Below are positions 13,701 to 21,958 of a stretch of 64,000 bases of DNA, piece by piece (the stretch's first letter is position 1; each line of letters starts with the position of its first letter). Origin of the DNA: Sphingomonas_R arantia. GTDB lineage: Bacteria; Pseudomonadota; Alphaproteobacteria; Sphingomonadales; Sphingomonadaceae. Where the stretch lies: assembly GCF_042682045.1 (NCBI RefSeq), contig NZ_JBHUGS010000001.1, forward strand, positions 1,151,758-1,215,757, in the 5' to 3' direction. A program made the position numbers and the translations under genes. Below the pieces are notes generated by a model. It searched no databases. It saw nothing but the letters and a program-made list of their open reading frames with translations, and was not told the origin of the DNA.

Positions 13701-14913
13701 GATCGAAGAACAGACCGGAGAACAGCGACTCCGCGGTCTCCTTCGTCGGCGGCTCGCCGGGGCGCATGACGCGGTAGATCTCGGACAGCGCATGATCGCG
13801 GTCCTCGACCTTGTCGGCCTTCAGCGTGTTGCGGATCCACGGACCCGTTGCGACGTGATCGATGTCGAGCAGTTCGAGCTGCTCGATGCCGGCGGCGTCG
13901 AGCATTTCGAGGTTCTCAGGCGACACTTCGTCACCGGCCTCGATGTAGATCCGGCCGGTCGACTCGTCGATCAGGTCGAACGCGCTGTAGCGACCGAAGA
14001 TCTCCTCGGTCGGGATCAGCAGCATCGTCAGGCCGTCCTTGGCCGCCTTGTTGGCGGCGCGGGGCGAAATCTTGGTGCCGGCGGGGAACACGGCTTCGCC
14101 GGTCTCCGCGTTGACGACGTCGAACGACGGCTTCTGGCCACGCCAATTCTCGACGACATAAGGCACCTGCCAGCCACCCTGGCCGCGGACGTAGGTCGCC
14201 GTGCCGTAGAAGTGGTTGAGGATGTCCTCGTCGTTCATGCCGAGCGCATAGAGCAGCGTCGTGACCGGCAACTTGCGCTTGCGATCGATGCGGACGTTGA
14301 CGATGTCCTTGGCGTCGAATTCGAAATCGAGCCACGAACCGCGATACGGAATGACCCGTGCGGCGAACAGATACTTGCCCGATGCGTGCGTCTTGCCGCG
14401 ATCATGATCGAACAGGACGCCCGGCGAACGATGCATCTGGCTGACGATCACGCGTTCCGTGCCGTTGACGATGAACGTGCCGTTCGACGTCATGAGCGGC
14501 ATGTCGCCCATGTAGACGTCCTGCTCCTTGATATCGAGCACCGAGCGGGTTTCCGTGTCCGGATCCACTTCGAACACGATCAGGCGCAGCGTGACGCGCA
14601 TCGGCGCCGCATAGGTGATGCCGCGCTGGCGGCACTCGTCGGTGTCGAACTTCGGCTCTTCCAGCTCGTAGTTCACGAAATCAAGCTCGGCGGTGCCGGC
14701 GAAATCGCGGATCGGGAAGACGCTGCGCAGCGTCTTTTCCAGGCCGGAGATGTAGTTGTCCTCGGGACGCGAGCGCAGGAAATGCTCGTAGCTTTCGCGC
14801 TGCACCTCGATCAGGTTCGGCATCTGCACGACTTCGTGGATGTTGCCGAACACCTTGCGGATGCGCTTCTTCGCGGCACCTTGCACGGTTGGGGTAATTG
14901 CCTGGGTCGCCAT
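10750..14913 (-). CDS. rpoB: DNA-directed RNA polymerase subunit beta
   Basis: This 1387-residue beta subunit contains the rifampicin-binding cluster ([20 protein letters not shown], then [10 protein letters not shown]), which carries the sensitive-type residues at the usual resistance positions (D, H and S of MDQ, THK and RVSA). It also has [20 protein letters not shown], the [13 protein letters not shown] block, and the closing [19 protein letters not shown] region. The frame is open for 98 codons upstream, but ATG 14913 ([12 protein letters not shown]) has an aagga ribosome binding site 8 bp away and matches known starts. No rplJ-rplL genes precede it; the next gene upstream is an unrelated secreted protein, so transcription likely starts at its own promoter. 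Confidence 0.98.
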   Translation of the reverse strand: [1387 protein letters not shown]

Positions 14914-15178
14914 GGATGATCCTTCGCGCTCAAATTCGTCGGCGCACTTTGCAGTGCCGCCGAAGGCCGGTTCGTCACGATCGCCACCCTGGGAAAGGGC
15001 CGGATCGCAGAGGCGCAGCACGACAAAAAGCTGCGACATCCGAGTGGATATCGCAGTCTCAGCGTCATGATGTCCGTGCTTCCCAATGCGTCGCGATCCG
15101 TCGCGCAATGTCGGATCGTGTCCCGGGAAGACCAGATCGCCGCCCCGGCCCTTGCGGACCGGAGCGACTGTTGGATTT
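14914..15178 (-). other. Long 5' leader of rpoB, no gene seen
   Basis: About 265 bases lie between the proposed promoter and the rpoB start. The rpoB frame stays open through it, but its composition and lack of recognisable protein argue it is untranslated. I see no tRNA or known riboswitch. A regulatory leader is possible, since rpoBC is commonly controlled post-initiation. Confidence 0.4.
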
Positions 15179-15207
15179 GATATAGACCGCGGGGGAACAA
15201 AAGCCAA
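15179..15207 (-). promoter_or_regulatory. Putative sigma-70 promoter for rpoBC
   Basis: On the minus strand a TTGGCT -35 element (15207-15202) and a TATATC -10 element (15184-15179) are separated by 17 bases. The site lies just downstream of the convergently arranged stop of the previous minus-strand operon and is oriented toward rpoB. It is supported by motif match only. Confidence 0.5.
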
Positions 15208-15225
15208 CCCCTACGAACCCGTCGA

Positions 15226-15834
15226 TCAGGGGAGGGTTGCGCTGGTCGCGACGGCGCGGGCGGCTTCGATGCCATTAGCGAAATAGTGGATCGCGGGTGC
15301 CTCGAACGTCACCATGTAGAGCCGGCCGTCGACGATGGCGGCATAGCCTTCGCCCAGGCGCTCGACCTCTTCGTCGGGTCGAGTGAACTTGTAGGCGAAA
15401 TGGACGCCCTTGCGACCGGCGAAGGCGGCGGGCTCGACGCGGCCGATCTCCATCAGCGGCGTGTCGAATACCACGCGGTAGGTCTGTTCGAACAGCGCGG
15501 GCAGATCGTTCAGCAGCATCGTGCCGCTGAAACGCGGCAACGGCTTCGACTTCTTCGACACTTCCCGCACGATCGGCTTGCCGTCCTCGATCCCGCCGTA
15601 GAAGGTCAGGTCGTTGAGCGTATCGCCGTCGAGCGTCCAGGTTTCGGCGCTTCGCCCAGGGCGGGCCCCGAGCCGGTTCCATTCGGTCGGCGGGGTTACG
15701 GTCAGCTTCGACTTGGCGACCGTGACCGGCGTGCCGCCCGGAACCAGCGAGTTGCCGGCGATGGCGGGTGTGGCCAGTGTGGCGGTCAGGACAAGCGCCG
15801 CGAGGCGGAGAGACATCATCGGCTGGTCCTTCAT
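15226..15834 (-). CDS. Conserved secreted protein of unknown function
   Basis: The protein has 202 residues and a signal peptide (SLRLAALVLTATLATPAIAG, cleavage after about residue 26). The mature part is beta-rich and has no motif I recognise. It contains a WNRLGARPGRSAETWTLDGD stretch and a GRKGVHFAYKFTRPDEE stretch. The ATG at 15834 overlaps the stop of the upstream M48 peptidase gene (ATGA), so it is translationally coupled and is the last gene of a three-gene operon. Its job is probably in the periplasm or outer membrane together with the peptidase. The frame continues upstream inside the peptidase gene but in a shadow frame. Confidence 0.75.
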   Translation of the reverse strand: MKDQPMMSLRLAALVLTATLATPAIAGNSLVPGGTPVTVAKSKLTVTPPTEWNRLGARPGRSAETWTLDGDTLNDLTFYGGIEDGKPIVREVSKKSKPLPRFSGTMLLNDLPALFEQTYRVVFDTPLMEIGRVEPAAFAGRKGVHFAYKFTRPDEEVERLGEGYAAIVDGRLYMVTFEAPAIHYFANGIEAARAVATSATLP

Positions 15835-17012
15835 GACTGTTCGATCAGGCTGCGGAGCATGGCGGCATCCTCGCAATCTGGCTTGGCGCGCAGGTAGTCG
15901 GCGAGCGCGACCTTGCCTTCGGTGACCTGTCCCGTCCGCATCAGGGCGAGCCCAAGGCCGCGGTGGGCGAGCGGATCGACCGGCCCACCGGCGATCGCCG
16001 CGCGGTAGAAACCGGCGGCTGCGACGAGGTCGCGCGGGTTGCCGCGCGTGCGGTAGAGCTCGCCGCGCGCGAACAGCAGGTCGGGCGTCCAGTTGGAGCC
16101 GGCCAGTTGGGTCAGGAGATATTCGCTGCCGCCGAAGTCGTTGCGTTTCAGCTGGTCGGCGAGGAACGCGGGACGCCATTTCTGCATCGCGGCGGCGAAC
16201 GTATCGGCACCGTCGTCACCGTCGTCACCGTCCTTGATCGCGAGCTGTTTGAGGTAGCCGGCACGCTCGAGGTTGGTCGGATGGGTCGCGAAGAAGGCGG
16301 TGCGGTCGTAGCGCGTGCTGCGCTGTTGGCGACCGAGCGCCGTGGCGTCGGCTTCTTCCATCATCCGTCGCCAGAAATCGGAGAAGGCACCGGGGCGGTA
16401 GCGCGATCCGGCGAGATACTCGAAGCCGTGGATATCCGCTTCCCGCTCTTGGTTGCGCTGGTAGGAGAACACCGCGCCGTACAGGCTAGCTCGTGTCGAT
16501 CCGGTCGGCGTACCGGCATATCCGCCGGCCAATCCAACCCACATTGCGAGGTCGCCGGCAGTGCGGCCTGCCTTGAAACGTGTCAGGCTATGCCGTTTCT
16601 CAAAATGGGCGAATTCATGCGCGAGGACTGCGGCAAGCTCCGCCTCGCTCCGAACGCGCAGCAGCATGCCGGTGTAGATCTGCATGGTGCCGTTGGGTGC
16701 CATGTTCGCGTTCACGTCCGAGACGTGCATGACGTAAATTCGTACGCCGGTGCACCGGTCCGTCCCGACCGTCTCGCAAAGCAGGCCGTGCAAGTAGGTG
16801 TTCAGTGCCTCGTCGTGAAGCACGGTCGGCGAGTCGCGCAGGGTGCGCTCGATCTCGTCGAACTCCGCCCACAGACCGCGTTCGTCGACGCTCTGCGGCT
16901 GGTACGCGCCCGCGTAGGGCGGCGGGGGCACGATGCGGGTCTTGGTCGGCGCGCTCGTTGGCGCGAGCGACAGCGCGGTCAGCAGCAGGGCGCTGCGGAG
17001 GCGGCGCGTCAT
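15831..17012 (-). CDS. M48-family zinc metallopeptidase with C-terminal TPR-like region
   Basis: The 393-residue protein starts with a signal-like segment (RSALLLTALSLAPTSAPT). The gluzincin zinc site HEFAH is at residues 132-136, and the third ligand is E191 in QEREADIHGFEYL, as in M48 peptidases such as BepA/LoiP. The C-terminal third (about residues 300-390) is helical and TPR-like (YRTRGNPRDLVAAAGFYRAA, then HRGLGLALMRTGQVTEGK). This domain order matches BepA-type periplasmic proteases that act in outer-membrane quality control. It overlaps the genes on both sides by 4 bp (ATGA), showing tight coupling. Confidence 0.88.
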   Translation of the reverse strand: MTRRLRSALLLTALSLAPTSAPTKTRIVPPPPYAGAYQPQSVDERGLWAEFDEIERTLRDSPTVLHDEALNTYLHGLLCETVGTDRCTGVRIYVMHVSDVNANMAPNGTMQIYTGMLLRVRSEAELAAVLAHEFAHFEKRHSLTRFKAGRTAGDLAMWVGLAGGYAGTPTGSTRASLYGAVFSYQRNQEREADIHGFEYLAGSRYRPGAFSDFWRRMMEEADATALGRQQRSTRYDRTAFFATHPTNLERAGYLKQLAIKDGDDGDDGADTFAAAMQKWRPAFLADQLKRNDFGGSEYLLTQLAGSNWTPDLLFARGELYRTRGNPRDLVAAAGFYRAAIAGGPVDPLAHRGLGLALMRTGQVTEGKVALADYLRAKPDCEDAAMLRSLIEQS

Positions 17013-17785
17013 GGCTGTGTCGCCGCGGTTGCGGTCTGTGTTGCGATCGCGGTGCTGCCGGGGAAATCCTCGAGCAGTTGTGCGACGCGCTTGGCGGCGC
17101 CTTCGCCGTCGCGGACGTCGCCACCCATCTGACGATCCGCGTTCAGCCAGACGAGGTCGCCGGTGCGCGCATCGACCAGCCCGGCATAGCCCTTGTGCAG
17201 GCCGGACACGATCCCGACTCCCAGGCCGGCGGCGAAGATCTGTGCGACCTTGCGGCCGGTCGAGCCGAAATGATCCTCCGTTTCGAGGAACAGGATATAG
17301 TCGGCGGAGGCGCCGCCGGGGATGTCGCGCACCCCGGGCCCAAGCGTCCAGGCGAAGGGTGCGCCCTTGCGCTTCTTGGTCGGCAGGCGGTTGCCGAGGA
17401 AGAACTGGTATGTGATGACCGCATCGGCGACGGTCGAGAAAAGCGCGCGATAGCTGGCCAGCGTGCGGGCCGGGGCGCCCACGCTATCCGGTGCGACGAA
17501 GACAGTATTGCCGAGCTTGCCCTGCGCCGTGTCGAGTGCGGTCGCGATGTTCGACTTTGCCTGGTCCGTCCAGTCGGCATTCGGTTCGAACATGCCGCCG
17601 GTGGACTGCGCGCCGACCTTGATCGTCGGCCGGACGAGCAGGATCTTCTTCGATTCGGCGAGGAGTGTGAACCCGTCCTTCGTCGCGGATTTTTCCTGCG
17701 CCGACGCCGGACTGGCGGAGATCATGACCGCGCAGCACACTGACGCGGCAATCGCTGCCGCTTTTAACTTTCGAACCACCCGCAA
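17009..17785 (-). CDS. Secreted protein of unknown function, first gene of the M48 operon
   Basis: This protein of about 258 residues has an N-terminal signal peptide (AAAIAASVCCAVMISASPASA). The mature part includes LASYRALFSTVADAVITYQFF, a GLGVGIVSGLHKGYAGLVDA segment and ARTGDLVWLNAD. These suggest a periplasmic protein of the type that reports surface or transport state, but I cannot assign a family. The first possible start is TTG 17785. GTG 17779 has better spacing to the agggggg ribosome binding site and may be the true start. The 3' end overlaps the M48 gene by 4 bp. Confidence 0.7.
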   Translation of the reverse strand: MRVVRKLKAAAIAASVCCAVMISASPASAQEKSATKDGFTLLAESKKILLVRPTIKVGAQSTGGMFEPNADWTDQAKSNIATALDTAQGKLGNTVFVAPDSVGAPARTLASYRALFSTVADAVITYQFFLGNRLPTKKRKGAPFAWTLGPGVRDIPGGASADYILFLETEDHFGSTGRKVAQIFAAGLGVGIVSGLHKGYAGLVDARTGDLVWLNADRQMGGDVRDGEGAAKRVAQLLEDFPGSTAIATQTATAATQP

Positions 17786-17977
17786 GCCCCCCTGCGATGC
17801 GGCGTTCCCCCTGAACGACCGGCATGCGGTTCAGTAGGAGGGCGTTGTCGCTGCGGTCAAGGCACGCTTGCGGTTCGAGACTTTATTGTAAGAACCGATG
17901 CTTAATGTCTGTCTGGAACGGTTTCTAGGACGGACAACGAAGCTGTAATCGTGTCGTAACATTTGCACCGTCAAGCA

Positions 17978-18015
17978 GATACGGACGTCCCGACTATTGC
18001 CGGAACGTCCGTATC
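17978..18015 (-). terminator. Hairpin downstream of clpA
   Basis: An 11-bp perfect stem (17978-17988 with 18005-18015, gatacggacgt) lies directly after the clpA stop codon. It lacks a clear U-tract, so termination is probable but not certain. Confidence 0.55.
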
Positions 18016-18021
18016 ATCGAC

Positions 18022-20421
18022 TTACTCGGCTGGCGGCGTTTCTTCTTCGCCTTCGTCGTCGGTCAGGCCGTCGTCGTCATAGTCCTGGTCCTCGGCGGCT
18101 TCCTCGATGCCTTCGGAACCGGCCGTCACCTTCGCCTTGCGCTTGCGCGGCTTCTTGGGCGGGGCGGCGGTGATTTCGAAGGCGAGGGTGCCGTCCTTGA
18201 CGTGGACCTTCACCTCGCCGCCGTGGACCAGCTTGCCGAACAGCAGTTCCTCGGCCAGCGGCTGCTTCACCTTTTCCTGGATCAGACGGCTCATCGGGCG
18301 TGCGCCGTAGAGCTTGTCGTAGCCGCGGGTCGTGAGCCAGTCCTTCGCGTCCTGATCGAGCGAGATATGGACGTGACGGTCGGCCAGCTGGAGTTCCAGC
18401 TGGAGGACGAACTTGTCCACCACCCGGCTGATGACCTCGGTCGGGAGGTAGGAGAAGGGCACGATCGCATCCAGCCGGTTGCGGAATTCCGGCGTGAACA
18501 TCTTCTTGACCGCTTCCTCGTCCTCGCCTTCGCGGGTCAGCGCCCCGAAGCCGAGCGATTCACGCGCCATGTCGGACGCACCGGCATTGGTGGTCATGAT
18601 CAGGATCGTGTTGCGGAAATCGACCGTCTTGCCGTGATGGTCGGTCAGCTTCCCGTTATCCATGACCTGCAGCAGGATGTTGAACAGGTCGGGATGCGCC
18701 TTCTCGATCTCGTCAAGCAGCAGCACGCTGTGCGGATGCTGGTCGACCGCGTCGGTCAGCAGACCGCCCTGATCGTAGCCGACATAGCCGGGGGGTGCGC
18801 CGATCAGCCGGCTGACCGAGTGACGCTCCATATATTCCGACATGTCGAAACGCTGCAGCGGGATGCCCATGATCGCCGCCAGCTGGCGCGCGACCTCGGT
18901 CTTGCCCACGCCGGTCGGGCCGGAGAACAGGTAGTTGCCAATCGGCTTGTCCGGATCGCGCAGGCCGGCACGGCTGAGCTTGATCGCGGAGGAGACCAGT
19001 TCGATCGCCTTGTCCTGCCCGAACACGACCCGCTTGAGATCAGTTTCGAGCGTGGCGAGCGCCTTGGTATCGTCGGTTGACACGGACTTCGGTGGGATTC
19101 GCGCCATCGTTGCGATGACGGCCTCGATCTCCTTCGGCGTGATGACCTTCTTGCGCTTGTCCTCGACCACCAGCATCTGCATCGCGCCGGCTTCGTCGAC
19201 GACGTCGATCGCCTTGTCGGGCAGCTTGCGGTCGTTGATGTAACGTGCCGAGAGCTCGACCGCGGCCTTGATGGCGGCCGGCGTGTACTTGACGTGGTGA
19301 TGCGCTTCGTAGGCGGAGCGCAGCCCGGTCAGGATCGCGATCGCATCCTCGATCGTCGGTTCGTTGACGTCGATCTTCTGGAACCGGCGCAGGAGCGCGC
19401 GATCCTTTTCGAAGTGGTTGCGGAATTCCTTGTACGTGGTCGAGCCGATGCAGCGGATCGAACCGCCGGACAGCGCGGGCTTGAGCAGGTTGGACGCGTC
19501 CATCGCGCCGCCGCTCGTGGCACCGGCCCCGATCACCGTGTGGATCTCGTCGATGAACAGCACGGCATGCGGCAGCTTCTCGAGTTCGGACACGACCTGC
19601 TTCAGCCGCTCTTCGAAATCACCGCGGTAGCGCGTGCCGGCGAGCAGCGCGCCCATGTCGAGCGAGTAGATCACCGCTTCGAGCAGCACCTCCGGCACGT
19701 CGCCGTTGATGATCTTCAGCGCCAGGCCTTCCGCGATCGCGGTCTTGCCGACGCCGGGTTCACCGACATAGAGCGGGTTGTTCTTCGAACGGCGGCACAG
19801 GATCTGAACGGTGCGGTCGACCTCCGGACCGCGCCCGATCAACGGGTCGATCTTGCCGGTGGCGGCCTTCTCGTTCAGGTTCACGGTGAACTGCTTCAGG
19901 GCACTTTCGCCCTTCTTGCCGTCCTTGCCCTGCGGCTTGTCTTCGTCGGCCCCCTTCACTTCGCGTGCCTCCGTCGGGGAGCCGGCCTTGCCGACGCCGT
20001 GGCTGATGAAACTGACCGCATCGAGGCGGTTCATGTCCTGCTGCTGCAGGAAAAACACGGCGTAGCTCTCGCGCTCGCTGAACAGTGCGACCAAGACGTT
20101 GCCGCCGGTCACTTCGTCGCGGCCCGAGGACTGGACGTGGAGGATCGCGCGCTGCACGACGCGCTGGAACCCGGACGTGGGCGAGGGATCGGTCTGACCC
20201 TCCACCTTCAGCGCATCGAGCTCGGTATCGAGATAGAGGGTGACGGCGTCCTTCAGTTCGGACACTTCGACGCCGCACGCCTGCATGACCTTCGACGCAT
20301 GATCGTCGTCGATCAGCGCGAGCAGCAGATGTTCGAGGGTCGCATATTCATGACGGCGGGTGCTGGCGGCGGTCAACGCATTGTGCAGCGTCTGTTCCAG
20401 CTCACGGGCGAATGAGGGCAT
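18022..20421 (-). CDS. clpA: ATP-dependent Clp protease ATP-binding subunit ClpA
   Basis: This 799-residue class-I Clp/Hsp100 unfoldase has the N-terminal repeat domain (LEHLLLALIDDDHA), the first AAA+ module with Walker A GEPGVGKTAIAEGLALK and Walker B VLFIDEIHT, and the second module with GPTGVGKTEVARQLA and LLLDEIEKAHPD. An LGF tripeptide (RESLGFGALTRE) stands where ClpA/ClpX carry the ClpP-docking loop. The C-terminus has a lysine-rich then strongly acidic tail of about 50 residues not found in E. coli ClpA. The adaptor gene clpS, often next to clpA, is not visible within the window. Confidence 0.96.
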   Translation of the reverse strand: MPSFARELEQTLHNALTAASTRRHEYATLEHLLLALIDDDHASKVMQACGVEVSELKDAVTLYLDTELDALKVEGQTDPSPTSGFQRVVQRAILHVQSSGRDEVTGGNVLVALFSERESYAVFFLQQQDMNRLDAVSFISHGVGKAGSPTEAREVKGADEDKPQGKDGKKGESALKQFTVNLNEKAATGKIDPLIGRGPEVDRTVQILCRRSKNNPLYVGEPGVGKTAIAEGLALKIINGDVPEVLLEAVIYSLDMGALLAGTRYRGDFEERLKQVVSELEKLPHAVLFIDEIHTVIGAGATSGGAMDASNLLKPALSGGSIRCIGSTTYKEFRNHFEKDRALLRRFQKIDVNEPTIEDAIAILTGLRSAYEAHHHVKYTPAAIKAAVELSARYINDRKLPDKAIDVVDEAGAMQMLVVEDKRKKVITPKEIEAVIATMARIPPKSVSTDDTKALATLETDLKRVVFGQDKAIELVSSAIKLSRAGLRDPDKPIGNYLFSGPTGVGKTEVARQLAAIMGIPLQRFDMSEYMERHSVSRLIGAPPGYVGYDQGGLLTDAVDQHPHSVLLLDEIEKAHPDLFNILLQVMDNGKLTDHHGKTVDFRNTILIMTTNAGASDMARESLGFGALTREGEDEEAVKKMFTPEFRNRLDAIVPFSYLPTEVISRVVDKFVLQLELQLADRHVHISLDQDAKDWLTTRGYDKLYGARPMSRLIQEKVKQPLAEELLFGKLVHGGEVKVHVKDGTLAFEITAAPPKKPRKRKAKVTAGSEGIEEAAEDQDYDDDGLTDDEGEEETPPAE

Positions 20422-20553
20422 GGATTTCTACTCCTTCGGGATCGTCAAGGGACCATCCCGTCTGTTGGATATGTCGTGTGCCGCGAGCCGCGATCAAGGA
20501 GGTGACGGACGCCCGATGACACCCCATATTATGGCATAGCGAGCGGCCGGGGG

Positions 20554-20751
20554 TCATGTCCGGAACAGCGCATCGGCCGCAGCGCGGCGCGCCTCGGCCC
20601 GGACGGTGTGCGCGCGGGTGCGTTCGACCTCCGCTTCCAGCGCGGCGATCCGTGCGGCGAGCTCGGCAAGCGACAGCGGATCGAGATCCTGCCGGGCGAG
20701 CGCCACCAGCGGATCGTCGTGCCGTTTCGGAAATGTTTCTTCCGACTCCAT
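20554..20751 (-). CDS. DUF1192-type small protein
   Basis: The 65-residue protein begins MESEETFPKRHDDPL and continues QDLDPLSLAELAARIAALEA. This matches the short DUF1192 family of alphaproteobacteria, whose core is a coiled-coil-like helix (residues 27-60) of unknown function. It is upstream of clpA on the same strand and divergent from the quinone oxidoreductase. ATG 20751 is chosen because the longer frame upstream runs antisense through the oxidoreductase. Confidence 0.75.
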   Translation of the reverse strand: MESEETFPKRHDDPLVALARQDLDPLSLAELAARIAALEAEVERTRAHTVRAEARRAAADALFRT

Positions 20752-20832
20752 GAACGGCAGCGTTGACCGCGCCGCCCCCCAAGTCAATAAACCGCTCGGC
20801 CCGGGGGGGTGTTTCGCTTGGGAGAGACCGAC

Positions 20833-21834
20833 TTGGCCGCATTGCCCGACAGCATGACCGCGATCGACCCGGAGGGTGCCGGCGGACCGGAAGTTCTGGT
20901 GCCGGTGACGCGCCCGTTGCCCGTGCCGGGTGAGGGCGAGGTGCTTGTGCGGATCGCGGCGGCCGGCGTGAACCGGCCGGACCTGATGCAGCGCGCGGGG
21001 GCCTATCCGCCGCCGCCGGGTGCCTCGTCGATCCCGGGGCTGGAGATTTCGGGCATTGTCGTCGGGCTGGGCGAGGGCACGACGGGCGCGATGCTGGGGC
21101 AGCCGGTGTGTGCGCTGCTGTCCGGCGGCGGCTATGCCGAATATGTCGCGGTGCCGGCGGGGCAGTGCCTGACCGTGCCGGCGGCGCTCAGCATGGTGGA
21201 GGCCGCGGCGATGCCGGAGACGCTGTTCACCGTGTGGACCAACTTGTTCGAGCGTGCCTATGCCGCGGAGGGCGACACCGTGCTGGTCCATGGGGGCACG
21301 AGCGGGATCGGGACGATGGCGATCATGCTGGGGCGGCTGTTCGGGCTGACCGTGATCGTGACCGCGGGATCGGACGCGAAGTGCGCGCGGGCGATGGAGA
21401 TCGGCGCGGCGCATGCGATCAACTACAAGACCGACGATTATGTCGAGGTGGTGAAGCGGTTGACCGACGGGCGCGGCGTGGACGTTGTGCTCGACATGAT
21501 CGGGGGCGATTATTTCGCGCGTAATTTGAAGTGCCTGGCGGACGACGGGCGGCATGTGTCGATCGCGTCGCAGCGCGGGGGCGAAGCGACGTTCCAGATC
21601 TTCGACGTGATGCGGCGCCGCTTGACGCTGACCGGATCGACGCTGCGCGCGCGGAGTACGGAGTTCAAGACGCTGGTGGCGGACGAGATCGACCGGCAGG
21701 TGTGGCCGCATGTGCGCGAGGGGCGGTTGAAGCCGATCATCGACCGGACGTTTGCGCTGCGCGAGGCAGCGGCGGCGCATGCTTATCTCGAGGCGGGGGA
21801 TCATGTTGGGAAGGTCGTGTTGACGGTGGAGTGA
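20833..21834 (+). CDS. NAD(P)H:quinone oxidoreductase (zinc-independent MDR, PIG3-like)
   Basis: The 333-residue medium-chain dehydrogenase/reductase has GEGEVLVRIAAAGVNRPDLM, AGAYPPPPGASSIPGLEISG, the NADPH-binding VHGGTSGIGTMAIMLGRLFG, and GRGVDVVLDMIGGDYFARNL. These match the PIG3/quinone-oxidoreductase subfamily, which lacks the catalytic zinc ligands and reduces quinones using NADPH. TTG 20833 is preferred over ATG 20854: it follows ggagag at 6 bp, and homologues typically begin about seven residues before the MTAID segment. A strong hairpin with TTT follows the stop codon. Confidence 0.88.
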   Translation: MAALPDSMTAIDPEGAGGPEVLVPVTRPLPVPGEGEVLVRIAAAGVNRPDLMQRAGAYPPPPGASSIPGLEISGIVVGLGEGTTGAMLGQPVCALLSGGGYAEYVAVPAGQCLTVPAALSMVEAAAMPETLFTVWTNLFERAYAAEGDTVLVHGGTSGIGTMAIMLGRLFGLTVIVTAGSDAKCARAMEIGAAHAINYKTDDYVEVVKRLTDGRGVDVVLDMIGGDYFARNLKCLADDGRHVSIASQRGGEATFQIFDVMRRRLTLTGSTLRARSTEFKTLVADEIDRQVWPHVREGRLKPIIDRTFALREAAAAHAYLEAGDHVGKVVLTVE

Positions 21835-21840
21835 CGCGGC

Positions 21841-21867
21841 GCCCTCCCCCCACCGGGGGAGGGCTTT
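21841..21867 (+). terminator. Intrinsic terminator of the quinone oxidoreductase gene
   Basis: A 10-bp perfect G/C stem (21841-21850 with 21855-21864, loop cacc) begins 6 bp after the stop codon and is followed by TTT. Confidence 0.75.
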
Positions 21868-21958
21868 AGAAGAACTTGCTGTGTCCATAGGCGTAGCGGC
21901 TGGACAAATACGGTCCCCTGCCTAAACCCCGCCGCAACTTTGGAACGGAGCGGACAGC

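Noticed and set aside
10687..14919. A 1410-residue plus-strand frame antisense to rpoB
   Set aside because: Long antisense frames are common in high-GC genes. The protein is rich in R, H, L and D with no recognisable domain.
20422..20553. clpS upstream of clpA
   Set aside because: The gap is too short, and no ClpS-like frame is present.
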